Origin: Formicarius rufipectus
Taxonomy: Eukaryota > Chordata > Aves > Passeriformes > Formicariidae
Assembly: GCA_013399695.1 (NCBI GenBank)
Contig: VXAU01004947.1
Coordinates: 434,001 to 498,000 of the forward strand
Direction of reading: 5' to 3'
DNA length: 64,000 bases
The notes under the pieces were generated by a model that saw nothing but the letters and a program-made list of their open reading frames with translations, was not told where the DNA came from and ran no database searches. The position numbers and the translations under genes are program-made. Positions 11,788 to 23,311 of the stretch are shown here, in pieces (within the stretch, counting starts at the first letter, position 1; each line of letters starts with the position of its first letter).

Positions 11788-14700
11788 GTTTCTTATCAAG
11801 TGGGCAGTAAAAATGAACTACAAAACAAAGCCATAGTTTTACCAGCAACTAGATGAGCTGGTGGATGCAAGAGCCACACTTTGTTTGGGTGTTATGCAGA
11901 GACTGAAATGTTCCTGCATGAGCTGAAATAGCTGAAACTGTGGGAGTCACTGCTTGAAACACTCAGTAAGGTAATGCCAGGACCTGGTGGTGTGAGCAGG
12001 TGGGTCTCTATATGGCTGAATGTAAACACCCAGCCAGGGTCTTTGTCAGAGCAAAGCAGGAAGGTTCAGGAGCCAATTCCTGCATGAAGGCAGGGAAAGC
12101 AGATAGAGGGGGCAGAGAAAGCTGAGATGATGCATAGAACGGTTCTCAGGCTAGTCCAGGAGCACCCCATGGAGGCAGAGGTAATACTGAAAGCAAAACC
12201 TCAGCCCATCAGCCCAGAAAAGAACAGAGATATATGAGAAGAGTGAGAAATGTCACTGAAGCAGTCAGAGGAAGGCAAGGACTCATAGGAGAAGAGTTTA
12301 CAGAGTCACCATGACCAAGAAGTTTTTGGGATGAGGAAGGGATAAAGACTATGAGCTGTCAGCAAAGAAACCCTCTTCTCACCTTCATCCATATCAGAAG
12401 CATTCTGGGCAACAGGGCTTTCTGAACGTTGTGTAAATAACCAGCCCAGGTGCAAAGCAGTGACAACATTCTGTGTTTGATTTTCTCACTAGCCAGCTAA
12501 AAACTTGGGGAAGCTCTCAGACCAAAGTCAAAGTCTAATTTCACCTATATTAATCTTGTTCCTGCATCCTAAACTCTTCTGCACAAGGAAGGCTCGTCAA
12601 GTCTGCAACACATTCATATTTTGAAATAAACTTTCTTATTATATCACAAATAGTTAGGAGCATTTTTAAAGCATGACTGTAGTGATTTCATAGCAATATC
12701 ACTTATTTTTACATTGCTAGATTTCCTTATTTGCTGAAGACAGCACCAAGACGGCAGCATGAGTACCAGAAAAGTCCCTTACAAGCCACATTGAGCCTAG
12801 AGTTGTTGATACTGCAGTACCCTGAGTCCCAGAGGTTCTCTAGTGAACTGTTGGCATAGTTGTGTGTTTTGGGAAGGAGTAATCAAGTTGGACTTCTTTC
12901 TTAATGCCCCCTCAACCCTGCAGTCTTGTTGGATGCACAGGCTGGAATGACCAGCAATCACAGAAAACCGTCGCCTCTCCTGTATCACCATGAGCGCCCT
13001 GTGCTGCTATTTCTTCGGAGCATTCAGTCCCTGAACCCCCATGAACTTTTAGACTTAGTGGTTTGGAAGGCAGAGTAGTGGTCCAGCACTGCTTTTGCCA
13101 TGGTGTTCAACACCTCATTTTTTTATAGCCAGGCCTCAGTCACACAACAACCATGGGTCTTTGGGATTAAAAATTCCCTTGCCAGGTAGTTGGAGGTTGC
13201 TTGGAAGGCATATATGGAAAGGTAAAAGTTCTAGGATCACTTAGCACTGTGCATTTATGTCTACAGCACAATTGCCTGAAACTTCTAAGGATTGTACTCA
13301 GTGACCCACATGGTCCTTTCCAATCCTTGTTCTTCACTAGTCAAGGGGAACAGAGTCGGAGGCAGAATGCAATTACATGGTGAGGCTCAGTTATGAATAA
13401 TAAAAGCATCCCAGCAGAAGGAGCAGTCTGTGAAGTGGCAGCAATACCAAGAGACCAAGCAGTGACAATGCTCAGGGCATATTAACCTACAGTGAATTTT
13501 AGAGACAAATAAAGATTAATACAATTTTGGCCTTCTTCAGTAGGAACATTATGTTGTAAGACAGGATATTCTCTCTCTTTCACAGTAATGGACCTGCTCT
13601 CTCTCATGTGACCTCTCCACACAGAAAATTACCATGCATAATTGCTTGGGCAGAGTGATGTTCTTAATGCAACTGCTCTTTAGCTAAGATCACTTCTTCT
13701 CTGAAAAAAAAGCTTTTGATAAGTAGTCAGGAATTCAAAGAAGAGCTATGAAATCAGTGAGAAATCCAATAAAACCAGGCCAATTCTGTTACGTCCCCAT
13801 CTTACAAACAGTTATGGCAGTCTAATCATAACACATACTGACTCCTGTGGGAAGGTTAGTGAAGTCAAATAGACAGTTGTTAGATGGCAAGAACTAAAGA
13901 GGAATAAAGTATGCAATGGATATTACCTAGGAAGGAGACATCATAACTGACAACCACTCTGTGCAGGGAAGGAGCAGCTCACCACAGCTTATGGAGTAAT
14001 TTTCAGCCCAGAGGAATATGCTGGAAAGATCACCATGAAAAACTATTGACTTGACCCAGGACACAGCATTAATAAATAGATAGTCCTGTAGTAGCAGCAG
14101 AAAGATGGACAAAATAACACAAAATGGTCTTTCTTTTTCATAAACCTCAGAAGCAGGAACGATGCTATGTATTTTTTCTTTCATTTGAAAGGCTTGCCTA
14201 AGTAAGATTTTTCAAAGTAATTTCTCCTGACAGCATGCTGAAAATGAAAACTTTTCTTTGATAGCAGCAAAGTGCATAAATGATTCACTGGAGAGAGGAA
14301 AAAAAATCAGTTGGGGTGAGAAAAACACTAAATGAATGCCAACGTGAAGAGGCATTTCTGAGAGCTGGTAAACAAGCTTCTACCCTTGGTACATGCCAGT
14401 TTGTGTATTAGGACCTCAGGACCTCAGGACTTTCAATTGAGGATTAATCAAGTCTCCATTTCTGTAAATGCTGACGACAAAGTAAGTTTTGAGTGGAAAT
14501 GTCGGTAGCAAGATACCTGAAATCCCAGTGTGTGGGGAGAATTGGAAAGATGATTAAGTAAAGGTACAAAATTATCATTGAGTAGCTAGAGACTTTCCCT
14601 TCTAATTAAACTGGTTCTGTATTCTGGAACAGATGGCAAAGAAACGTGTCTGATTTCAGAGTGGAGTCTGACATCACTTAAGGGCTGTAGTTGCTTATGA

Positions 14701-15379
14701 TTGCAAATTACTGGATTTAGTAGTCTATGAAGTCACTTTCTTGTGATTGCATGTCCTTAATTCTACCCACTCTGGAGAGAGTTTTAAACGGATTCTGACT
14801 TCAGAGGGGCGTGGCAGTATAAGATGTGCAGTCCCTAGGAAAGATTCGACACCTGCTTCCATGGTCTGTACCTCTCAGGGCACAACGGTAGCACATGGGA
14901 AACACTAGTATTGACAGAATGTGTAAAATTGAGTGTGCCCACTATTAAGCAGGAGTGAAAGGTGGGTGCATCATGGTTGCTCAGCTCAGTGCAGCTATGC
15001 CAGCACTGCTCGTTGAAGCTAGTGCTCTTTCTGCCTTTCCCTGGAGCGACAGCAGCAGGAGGCTACTCATTGCACTGCTGGGAGATACATAATGTAGCAA
15101 GTCCCTCAGTGAGAATCCTATTTTCTGGGTTCAGCAAGGTACTCCACTGAAGTCTTGTCTGGGCTCTGTTCAACATGTATGGATGTTTTAGGGGTACAGC
15201 AAAGAAAGATCTCAAAGGCATGCAAAAGATGAGTGACTGACCTGGACCCCATAGATAGGAGATACCTGTCACATCTCCACTCAGGTTTGTGTCCTACTTA
15301 CAGGAGCTGGGACCAGTTTATCACTATGTGTGTATAAGCAAAACTGTGTATTCTACACCCTCTGTGTCATTTCTCATGA
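11788..15379. other. Unassigned noncoding stretch between two LTRs
   Basis: No retroviral internal sequence is recognisable here, and the flanking LTRs belong to different families, so this is not a provirus. An 8-bp motif (AGGACCTC) is tandemly repeated about 2.5 times at 14410-14430. A stretch at 13296-13330 faintly resembles a CR1 3' end but is too short to call. Confidence 0.5.
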
Positions 15380-16074
15380 ACTGTTAATAATGGATAGTTT
15401 GCGGCAGCTGCTCAGGGCACACCTGACCCCTCAGGCTACAAGCTGAGTGTTAAAGAACCCTGTGAGAAAGGGGAGTGTTTCTGTCTTCACACCAATGACT
15501 CAGCTGTGATAACTCCTCTTGGAGGAGGCATCAGCACCTTTACATCCAGCCTGAGGGGTCATGTCTGCTAATGGGTCATTAGGGACTGGCACAATAGGCA
15601 ACTGCAATGAGCTAGACCATCAAAGATTCCAAAAGTGTCCCATGACTCACAGAGTTAGATCACCCACTGTGAAACATACTGCCCTGGGAGAGGTCCTAGG
15701 CATTCCCACCTGAACCTGAGTATGTATATATAGTCCTTGAATTTTGGGACTTCAGGTTCCACTCGTCACATCCAGAGGAGGACCAGAACCTCAACAGGAC
15801 TGCGACTCTCAACAAGACTGTGACCATCAGCATCTCCAATAGGTTTCTTTTCCTTTCACTTTGCATTCAGAGGAATCACGTGGGCTAATGAGCACCATTC
15901 TGTTTGTGCCTCAGGGTGCTGGGTTTTACATCTAGAGTTTTTTTGTGGGTTAAAACAAGTTTTTCTCTGTATCACTGTATTTATTGTAATCATTTTAGCA
16001 AATTCTTATTCTGGTTTGTAATCTCTCTTGAGCTAGGTTAATTTCTCACGCCAGTTTACCTTCAAACCGGCACA
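15380..16074 (+). mobile_element. Solo LTR of an endogenous retrovirus, family 2
   Basis: The sequence from about GTTTGCGGCAGCTGCTC (15398) to CAAACCGGCACA (ending 16074) matches in structure a second avian LTR family. It has a U3-like region, a TATA box (TATATATAG at 15725-15733), then CAGAGGAGGACCAGAACC and a long 3' part ending in CCGGCACA. The right end is clear. The left end is uncertain within about 40 bp, because several TG dinucleotides could be the terminus and none gives a flanking duplication matching the sequence after 16074. About six CpG remain, so it is moderately old. No viral coding sequence adjoins it. Confidence 0.8.
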
Positions 16075-18418
16075 GCTTGAAAACACTTTGATGTTTCATT
16101 ATTGTCTTCAGGTTTGTGCCCATTGCTGCCTGGTCCTACTCATTTTCTGACCATGATCTGATTCTAACTTAGTTGCCATCCCTGAACTAACAAGCCCTAA
16201 CTGTGCACTATAGTTGGAAGTGAAGGCCTAGTCCCCATCATTTTATACTCCCACTAGTACCTTGCTGCTGTGCAAAATGAGTTGAAGATGCTGACAGATA
16301 TGGATGGCTGGGTGTCAGCTATAAATGGTTCTGTACAACCAGGCAACCAAAGAATTATGCCATTCAGGCAGGGCTGCAACAACCTGTAAGCATTTCAAGT
16401 TCAACCCAACCATTCCACCCTAATTCTGTTGTGCCCCCACATTTCTTCTGGAGTGGTTATTTGCAAGCCTACACAGAAGGACAATAGTTCTCTGCTCTTT
16501 TGGCTTAACTTTTTTTAGCCAGACCCATCTCTGTGCCTGTTCCACACATGGTCCCAGAGGCAGACAAAGCAGCAGACCTCAGGAAGTAATGAGCTTCCAT
16601 GAACTTCTAGATAGGAATAAAGTAGGCAGGTGCTGCTGACACCAATCCAGCCACTGAAGAACATATACAAGTTTGTGGCTGACCCAATTCCCATGACATT
16701 CATGACAAAAGGTATCTCCTTTATCTTTTAAATTTTCAGAGGGGGGAAGAGATGCTAAGCTCACAGCAATTCTTCTTTCATGGGCTGTTTTTGGAGGCAG
16801 TGAATGAAGATGATTAATTATCAGTCACTTTTTTTACTCCATCAGATTAACAAGGGACAATCCTGTCATGCTGACAGTCTCCTTGCTCAGCCCCCTGTAC
16901 ATACAGCATGAGTAGTGTGATTCAGTCTCACACGCCACCTTCTGAAGGGAAGAAACAGAGCTGTGAGTCAGTGGGACATGGCTCCAAGTGTCCTTAATGC
17001 AATAGTGTCAGTTTTATTGAGCAGCACTGAAATATTTATCAAACACAAACACAGAAGTGATTGTGCCTTCCTAACGCGGCAATGAGATCTGAAGAGTCAG
17101 AAGGCATAGCACCAATCAGCTTAATAAAAATGCTTCATTTCAGAAGCTAATGATCCTCACCTGGCTACCAGGAACTCAATGAAGGAAACGGACCAAAAAA
17201 AATCCAAAAAACAACTATGGCATTATAATGAACTGTGGGACATAATAATAAGTATGAATTGCCTTTTGTGATGCCGAATTCCCCTTTGTGTATGTACCAG
17301 CCAGGAACCACATATCAGATAAAACAGATAACTATGGCAAAGAAATCTGGGACCCTTAGCTGGGCTAATGGCCCAGCAAATGTTAAAGCCCCATTAGTAA
17401 TGACAATGGAAATGAATGATGACTGCAATAAATAATGAACACTTGGCCTTTAGATAAGATGTATTTTATTTCCCATCATGTACGCCAGTAGATAAGAGTA
17501 TTTATAAGCTACAGTCACAAATGACTGGTTTGTGCTAAATGTGGCTTAGAGTAGGCAGACAAAATTTTCTTCTAAGTCTCTGGGCCAAATCCAGTAGCGA
17601 CGTCAGCAATACTTTCAGCAGTACCGCTCGTCCCCCATCTGCGAGAGCATATGCAATTTAGTGCTTAGAGGATTTCAAGTGTAGTCATAAAGTTTTACTC
17701 AGTCTCCCTGCTCTTTGAGCATCAGGTTAGAGTGTAGGAAACCAGGAGGGGAACCACAAATGGGCTTGGGGAGGAAGCCTTTCCCAAAGTCTGAAGCACC
17801 ACAGATTCCTTATGTGGTGATGAGTCAGGCACCTGGGGAATCAGAGGACTGACACACTTTTTTCCCTTGGACAGTCTAAATGGAAAAGTGCCTTCCACCC
17901 CCATGCAGTGGTTCTCTTGCCTGCCCTCCCCATGGATTGTGTCCCCTCCACAGGCAAGTGGGAGAAGCTACCTTACTGAGGTCTGATGTGGGCAGTGTTG
18001 GGCAGGAGTCACTGGTGTTTACTCCTCCATGTGTTCAAGAGTTTGAACAAACCAACTCTGGAGACACACTGAAATTGCTGGTCACTCAGAGCCATTTAAG
18101 AACTTGTAAATTCAGAATAAATCAGAGCAAGTGGTTCCTTAACCCTTCCATTCAGTGACACCCCATCCTGCCAAGGGGAGCAACACTGCCAGGCCTTGGA
18201 AAGCATTTAGCTCATTGCTTTCCACTTGACAGAGTCCAAAATTATTTCGTGGATTTCATTTTGCCTGCTCCCAGGGTTCACTTTTTACCCATATACTAAG
18301 GAGGAAATACATTACTAACACACCAGAATTCTGGAAACATTGGGGAAAAAAAATGGAGGGAGGAGAGGAAGACAGTGGTGGGAAGGGAGAGACAGGGAGC
18401 TCTGCCAATTAGCTGTTC
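16075..18418. other. Unassigned noncoding stretch
   Basis: I see no gene or transposon family. The part near 17440-17540 is AT-rich. Short open frames on both strands (62-92 aa) have no recognisable features. Confidence 0.5.
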
Positions 18419-18602
18419 CAGTGGTTTTCAACCTGTAAGTTTTTTTCATCACAGACCCCTACATGATTTCCAGGAAGGTACATAAGCCCAGAAGATAGAT
18501 GTAAGTACTGCAAATGGCAGTTCTCTTGTTAGGCTTTAACCTGTCCCTTGAAGTACTCCACAGCCCCCATAGGGGTCTCTGTCCATGGGCTAAAAATTAC
18601 TG
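18419..18602. mobile_element. Probable ancient hAT-type miniature DNA transposon
   Basis: The 184-bp segment begins CAGTGGTTTTCAACCTGT and ends with an imperfect inverted copy (GGGCTAAAAATTACTG). This matches the terminal consensus of hAT/Charlie-type non-autonomous elements, which typically start CAGTGGTTCTCAACC. Inside, both ends also share an inverted AGACCCCTA/TAGGGGTCT motif, so the inverted similarity reaches beyond the terminus. The expected 8-bp target duplication is not evident: AGCTGTTC and TTCTTTCA agree at only 3 of 8 positions. This may reflect age or imprecise end assignment. There is no transposase frame. The orientation is arbitrary. Confidence 0.5.
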
Positions 18603-19327
18603 TTCTTTCACCACAGCTATAAGAAGGGCGACATTGTAACTTGAGAGGCCACTTTCACAGCTGCTGAGCCGTGGGGAGCAACTTGAGGGTCTCAGGGGGT
18701 TGCAGCAGTGATCTGTTTTCCATTGCTTAGAGCAGTGAGGCTGTCTGGTACCCTTGTGTAATGCTGCTGGAGAGACAAGTGCTTGGCTAGTACAAATCAG
18801 TGCATATTGTCAAAACAATTTGGACTTTACAGTCCATTTATTTATCTGTTAAAGGCACTGCTGATGCTTTTGATAAGCAGAAAGTTTCCACAGAAAACGA
18901 GACTTTCAGCAGACAGCACTGCAGTTCCTGGTGAGGACTGTGCCTAGCAAAAAACATCTTTGGTAAAGAGGAAAAAGAAGAAGGTCTGTTTGATTAGTGA
19001 CTGCAACAACATTGTTTCTAGAAAAGACAAGAAGAGGGGCTACTCCATCTCAGGTAACATTTGTTCAATTGGCATAACCTGTTGTAAACCTGGAACAGTG
19101 TACAAAACGAGAACAGAGACCTATTAAAATGTCAAGCTGCAAACCCCACAAACAACAGTGTCATTACCTGGATAAGACATGCAAGGCTTTCTTGAAAGCA
19201 AATTCCTTTTCCTTGTACCCCTGTTCTCCTTGCAAGCTCCTGTGTGCTTTCTCTACCCAAAAATACAAGACCATCACACTTAACAAAGGAGACAGAGAAT
19301 TGGATGAGTTATTGGCAAAGCTGGCCA
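18603..19327. other. Unassigned noncoding stretch
   Basis: Unique-looking sequence between a probable DNA transposon and a CR1 3' end. The CR1 homology could extend leftward to about 19283, but similarity there is too weak for me to include it. Confidence 0.5.
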
Positions 19328-19465
19328 AAACATGGAGATACTTAAAACCTGCCTGGATGTGATCCTGTGCAACCTGCTCTGGGTGAAACTTCTTTAGCAG
19401 GGTGGTTGAACTAGATTGTTCCCAGAGGTCCATTCCAAGTCCAAGCATTTCATGATTTAGTGATA
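19328..19465 (+). mobile_element. CR1 LINE fragment, 3' end
   Basis: The words CCTGCCTGGATG, GTGCAACCTGCTCTGGGTGA, TTTAGCAGGGTGGTTGAACTA and CAGAGGTCCATTCCAA follow each other in the order typical of the 3' untranslated end of avian CR1 retrotransposons. The tail CATTTCATGATTTAGTGATA is a decayed form of the usual octamer-like ATTCTGTGATTCTGTGAT tail. The copy is strongly 5'-truncated, as nearly all CR1 copies are, and has no coding capacity. The antisense 163-aa frame at 19164-19655 runs through it and is not a gene. Confidence 0.85.
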
Positions 19466-22400
19466 AACAGAAGCAAGAACTTCTTAAATCTCCATATATT
19501 TTTTTAAATGCCAACATAGAGTGTGAAGGAAAGCAGTCATATTTCTTAAGGGCAACTGTTAGAGGGAGATGAAGGAGCTGAGATGGGATATGACAGAGTC
19601 TGAACACGACAACATCGAAAGGAAATATTGTCATAATATTTATTCCGGCTCCCAAAATTATTTAGAAGGTTAAATGGAATTATTTTCATCAGACATTATA
19701 CTAAGTGGAATCTCTGCAAGTATAATCACATCACTGTATGACTGACCTTTCTTCTGATAATGATTTTAAATATGTATTTTTAATCAGTCAGAAGGTATTA
19801 TGCTCATAAGAGAAAAATCAGCTTTTGAGACAAATTATTTACATGAGCAATATGGTTTATGGCAGTCCAGAGTCACCAGAAACTGTACTTTACATGGCTT
19901 AAATGCAGCAAAATACGCAACACCAGCTTTTGTTTTCCAGAAAAATTCTGTTTTCTAAAGCAAAATAAAAGTAATGAAAGTATAATCCATTTAACATTGT
20001 TTTCTCATTAATGCCGTTGGTTCTTTCCCTAATAGATCAATGATCCAATTCTTCAAAAGAACTAGTTTTTCAAGGCAGAAGAGTTGTGTGTAAAAGCATC
20101 CACCAAGAAATCCAAACCTGCCAAGCTCTGGGGGTTTTTTTGTATTTCACAAAAATGTCTGCAGTGAATATCATCAAATTCAGCCTCTGTGAGAGATCCT
20201 CTGAGCCAGGTGTTAGCTCAGAAGAAATTGTTTTTCCTGTGAGGAGAGTGAGAAGTCAGTGAAATCAGAGCATGATAATGACCCACTCTCCTAAAGTTAG
20301 GTATAATATTTCCAGTAGGCTCCACCCTAATATACTTTGTGGAGAGATTCCGTGGACATGTTGGTAACCATGAGAACAGAACCCAGGGGGGTTGTGTGGA
20401 TACTTGAGGTGTAGAACCCTAACATGAAATATACATTAGCCATGAAATCAGGTCAGTATACAGCATACCTCTGAAGGCTTTTCATGAAAATTCATGGCTG
20501 TTTTGCAGCGAGTCTGGATTTCAGGAGGGCAGAGCTGCCCTGTGTGAGCAATCTTAGCTGAAAATTCTATAACTAAGGGGAGAGCACTGGGCACCATCTT
20601 TCCTCACAGACTGGCCTGGCCTCAGCGAGGATGGGGGTGTAGAGTGGTCCTTCCCACAGGGACTGAAGATGTTGGGAAGAAGTCCTGGGCAGGTGGGAAA
20701 TGCTTTTCCAGCCTCCAGTCACTGCTCACCTGCCCCTGTCCCATGGGGCCATGGGATGGGCATTGAAGAGGAGATGGCAGCAGAGAAATGTTTCTGCAAT
20801 GCAGCTGATCACAAGGGGCAAACTTGGGGCTGACTGGGCTCCATGGAATGCCAAAAAAAAAAATATGTATAACTGTATGAGATGCGCCTTTGAAAATTAA
20901 ACTGCAATAGAGGTCACACACCCCTTTGTGCTCCATCTCTTGACTGCAGGATTTGTCCTGCATAGTAGTTTTGCTCAAAGTAAAGTAAAGCATGGGTGAG
21001 ACTCAGTTTCTAGTGAGCAGGTGTTTTTTTTTTTCTGTGAGTCATCTGTACAAATTACGCTGTCAAGAAGATGTTCCAATTCAAGATTTAAATTCTTAAT
21101 ATCTGGCATTGCCAAAATCACGGTTAGTGCGTCAGCACCCATTGAAGATGACGCAACTTTTAAAGGGGCGAGGAAAGCTAAGTTATTCCTGCTAATAATG
21201 CATTTGTATTTCTCAAACACCTTCCCCCTGCCTACTAAAATGCACCCTCCCCCAGGGTAATACAGTCAGCCTTTAGGTCTAAGAAGGCTGCAAGTGGCTA
21301 CTATGAGTACAGGCTCAAAATTCAGACCCGTTCGAGTTTCATTTATCTCACTTGACATGATCCATCTATAAGTCAGTCTCTCTCTAACGGCAGAGAAGAG
21401 AGGCACTTCCAACTACCACCTCCTAAAGAGATGAGTGAACCAGCTCTCCAAGAGGTGTCCATCTCTGTTTGTCTGGAAAGGAGGCTTAGACACTCACCTT
21501 GGATGGACTGTCCAGTGCTTCAGTAGCTACATTTACAGAAGAAGAAATCAGGAGATGGTGGCCTTGGAGAGTTGTCAACACTGTGATTTTTAAATGCCTC
21601 ATCTAAAACACTACAGTGAAGAGTATGGGACATAGATATCTTGGAGAAACTAAAGAGTTTCAGCTGGCCTCAGCCCTGTGTCACAAAGTAGCTGGAGTGG
21701 CCAAAAGCTGCAAAGATGTTATGCAAGAAGTCTCCCTCCTCCAAAAACACACTGCTAAATGAGAGACCAGAGAGATGCATGCAACCAACAAATATTCTCT
21801 TTGCCTCATTTAATCAAGACAGCAAGACTCGCTCTGGGATGAAATGAAATCAATTTTCTGATGAAAAACCATTAGAATTAAATTTCTATTAAATATTTCA
21901 CCACTGCCTGATTTCCACAGAGATTTTAATTTCGTGTTGCAAAAACTTATAAGCAAGTACCCTATTCTTTCAGATGGCAACTAAGGTATCTTGACTCAGA
22001 AAGGATGTTAAAGTGTTGTACACAGACCTGTTCTATCATGTTCCTGTGCTACAGCCTAAACAAAGTCACCAGCCAGGAAACCTCTTTTGATAGATGCCAC
22101 ATGACACCACCATGGAGACATGAGGGTCCATCTCAGCAGATGCAGTCACACCACAGAGCCAAAGAGGGAGTCTAACACATCAAAACTACCTTGCTCACTA
22201 ACCATTACCTCAGATCTGAAGTATTTCAAGTGTTTTTCTCAAAAACACAAGTGTTTTCTACTGTACAGTTTTGTCCACCTTCTCTCCACTTTCTTTGAAA
22301 AATGCCATAAGAAAACACCCTTTAGCTAGTAAGGCCTATTTGTACCCAGGGAAAGTCCCAGTTCCATGTCATGTGCAGATGGGAACCTGGTCTGGGCTTT

Positions 22401-23089
22401 CACTGGACCCAACCTCCAGAGCACTTTGTGCCCCCAGTTTCAATTAACATCAGGGTGTACTGGGAATGTACAGCACCAACAGGACTTGGGTCACTCTAGG
22501 CCAACAAAGGTCTAGTTAATGGCATGGTTAACTAAGGGTAGAGTACTGGGGGAAATGAGGAGAGCTGCAAGTTCCATCACACTACTGGTGCTCTATGAGA
22601 GTCCCACTACAGGCAAATCCACCCACAACCACCCAGAAACAGAGCTCTGTGCTGGACATTTGTAGGCCTATCAGTTCCATCTTTGCTTTGCTGCAGCTAA
22701 AATGCAGTTTCCATTATAGAGCTATTAGGGGATTACAGGGAAATCAGAAGACCAAATTCTAGGTGGGGTTCTAAAAATGCCATCCCAACAACCTCTCCAT
22801 AGCAACTTTAACACCAGGGCTTGCAAAAATCTATAAATAGGCTCCTGTGAGGAGCTAACATGGACATTTTCCTTTTGACCACAGCTGGAAGATCAAACAT
22901 CTCATTAATTCTATGTTCATTTTAGTTTTCTTTCTTCCAAGAACTTAAAATAAAAGGAGGCATGAAGTTTTGGAAAGTGAAAGGAAGAAAAAAAAAAACC
23001 ACAAAGTATTTATATAGTATGAATATTACCTGCTGTCTGAAGCTAAACTTGGAAAAATCCCCATGTCTCCTTTATGAGATCTTTGACAA
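19466..23089. other. Unassigned noncoding stretch with an AT-rich, enhancer-like part
   Basis: No gene or transposon recognised. The part at 19640-20060 is AT-rich. At 21040-21220 there is a compositionally distinct stretch containing TAATATCTGGCATTGCC, GCGTCAGCACC and GATGACGCAAC (CRE/AP-1-like half sites), which looks like regulatory DNA but is unproven. A small hairpin (GTGTTTTT / AAAAACAC) lies at 22230-22248. Confidence 0.45.
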
Positions 23090-23311
23090 GTGGTCGTTTT
23101 ACAGTCTGAATGCACCGTTTTTTTTAATTTTTTTTTTTGCAGGATGACGAGCTCTGAGAACAATATGGAGTCGATTCAGGCAGTTGGGGTGGATGAAGCC
23201 TTTCAACAGCTACAATTCACTTATTTTTGTGGATCCCAAACACTTCCCAAAATCCAGAGGATACCTTGGAACATATCAAGATACGTATCTCAAGGACCTG
23301 GTGGCTTTTAA
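23090..23311 (+). other. Short open frame behind an acceptor-like polypyrimidine tract (doubtful exon)
   Basis: A long T-rich run at 23119-23138 ends in GCAG at 23139-23142. A frame is open from before the tract to the stop ending at 23311. After the AG it reads MTSSENNMESIQAVGVDE and onward for about 55 residues. I do not recognise the protein. There is no good GT donor before the stop and no AATAAA soon after it, so neither an internal nor a terminal exon is well supported. Chance is the likeliest explanation. Confidence 0.12.

Noticed and set aside
13296..13330. CR1-like 3' phrase (GTGACCCACATGGTCCTTTCC)
   Set aside because: Too short and lacks the rest of the CR1 tail.
11172..16074. A provirus bounded by the two LTRs
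   Set aside because: The LTRs belong to different families and the 3.6 kb between them shows no gag, pol or env similarity.
17906..17916. CAGTGGTTCTC as a hAT terminus
   Set aside because: No inverted partner within several hundred bases.
19164..19655. 163-codon open frame on the minus strand
   Set aside because: It runs antisense through a CR1 3' end.
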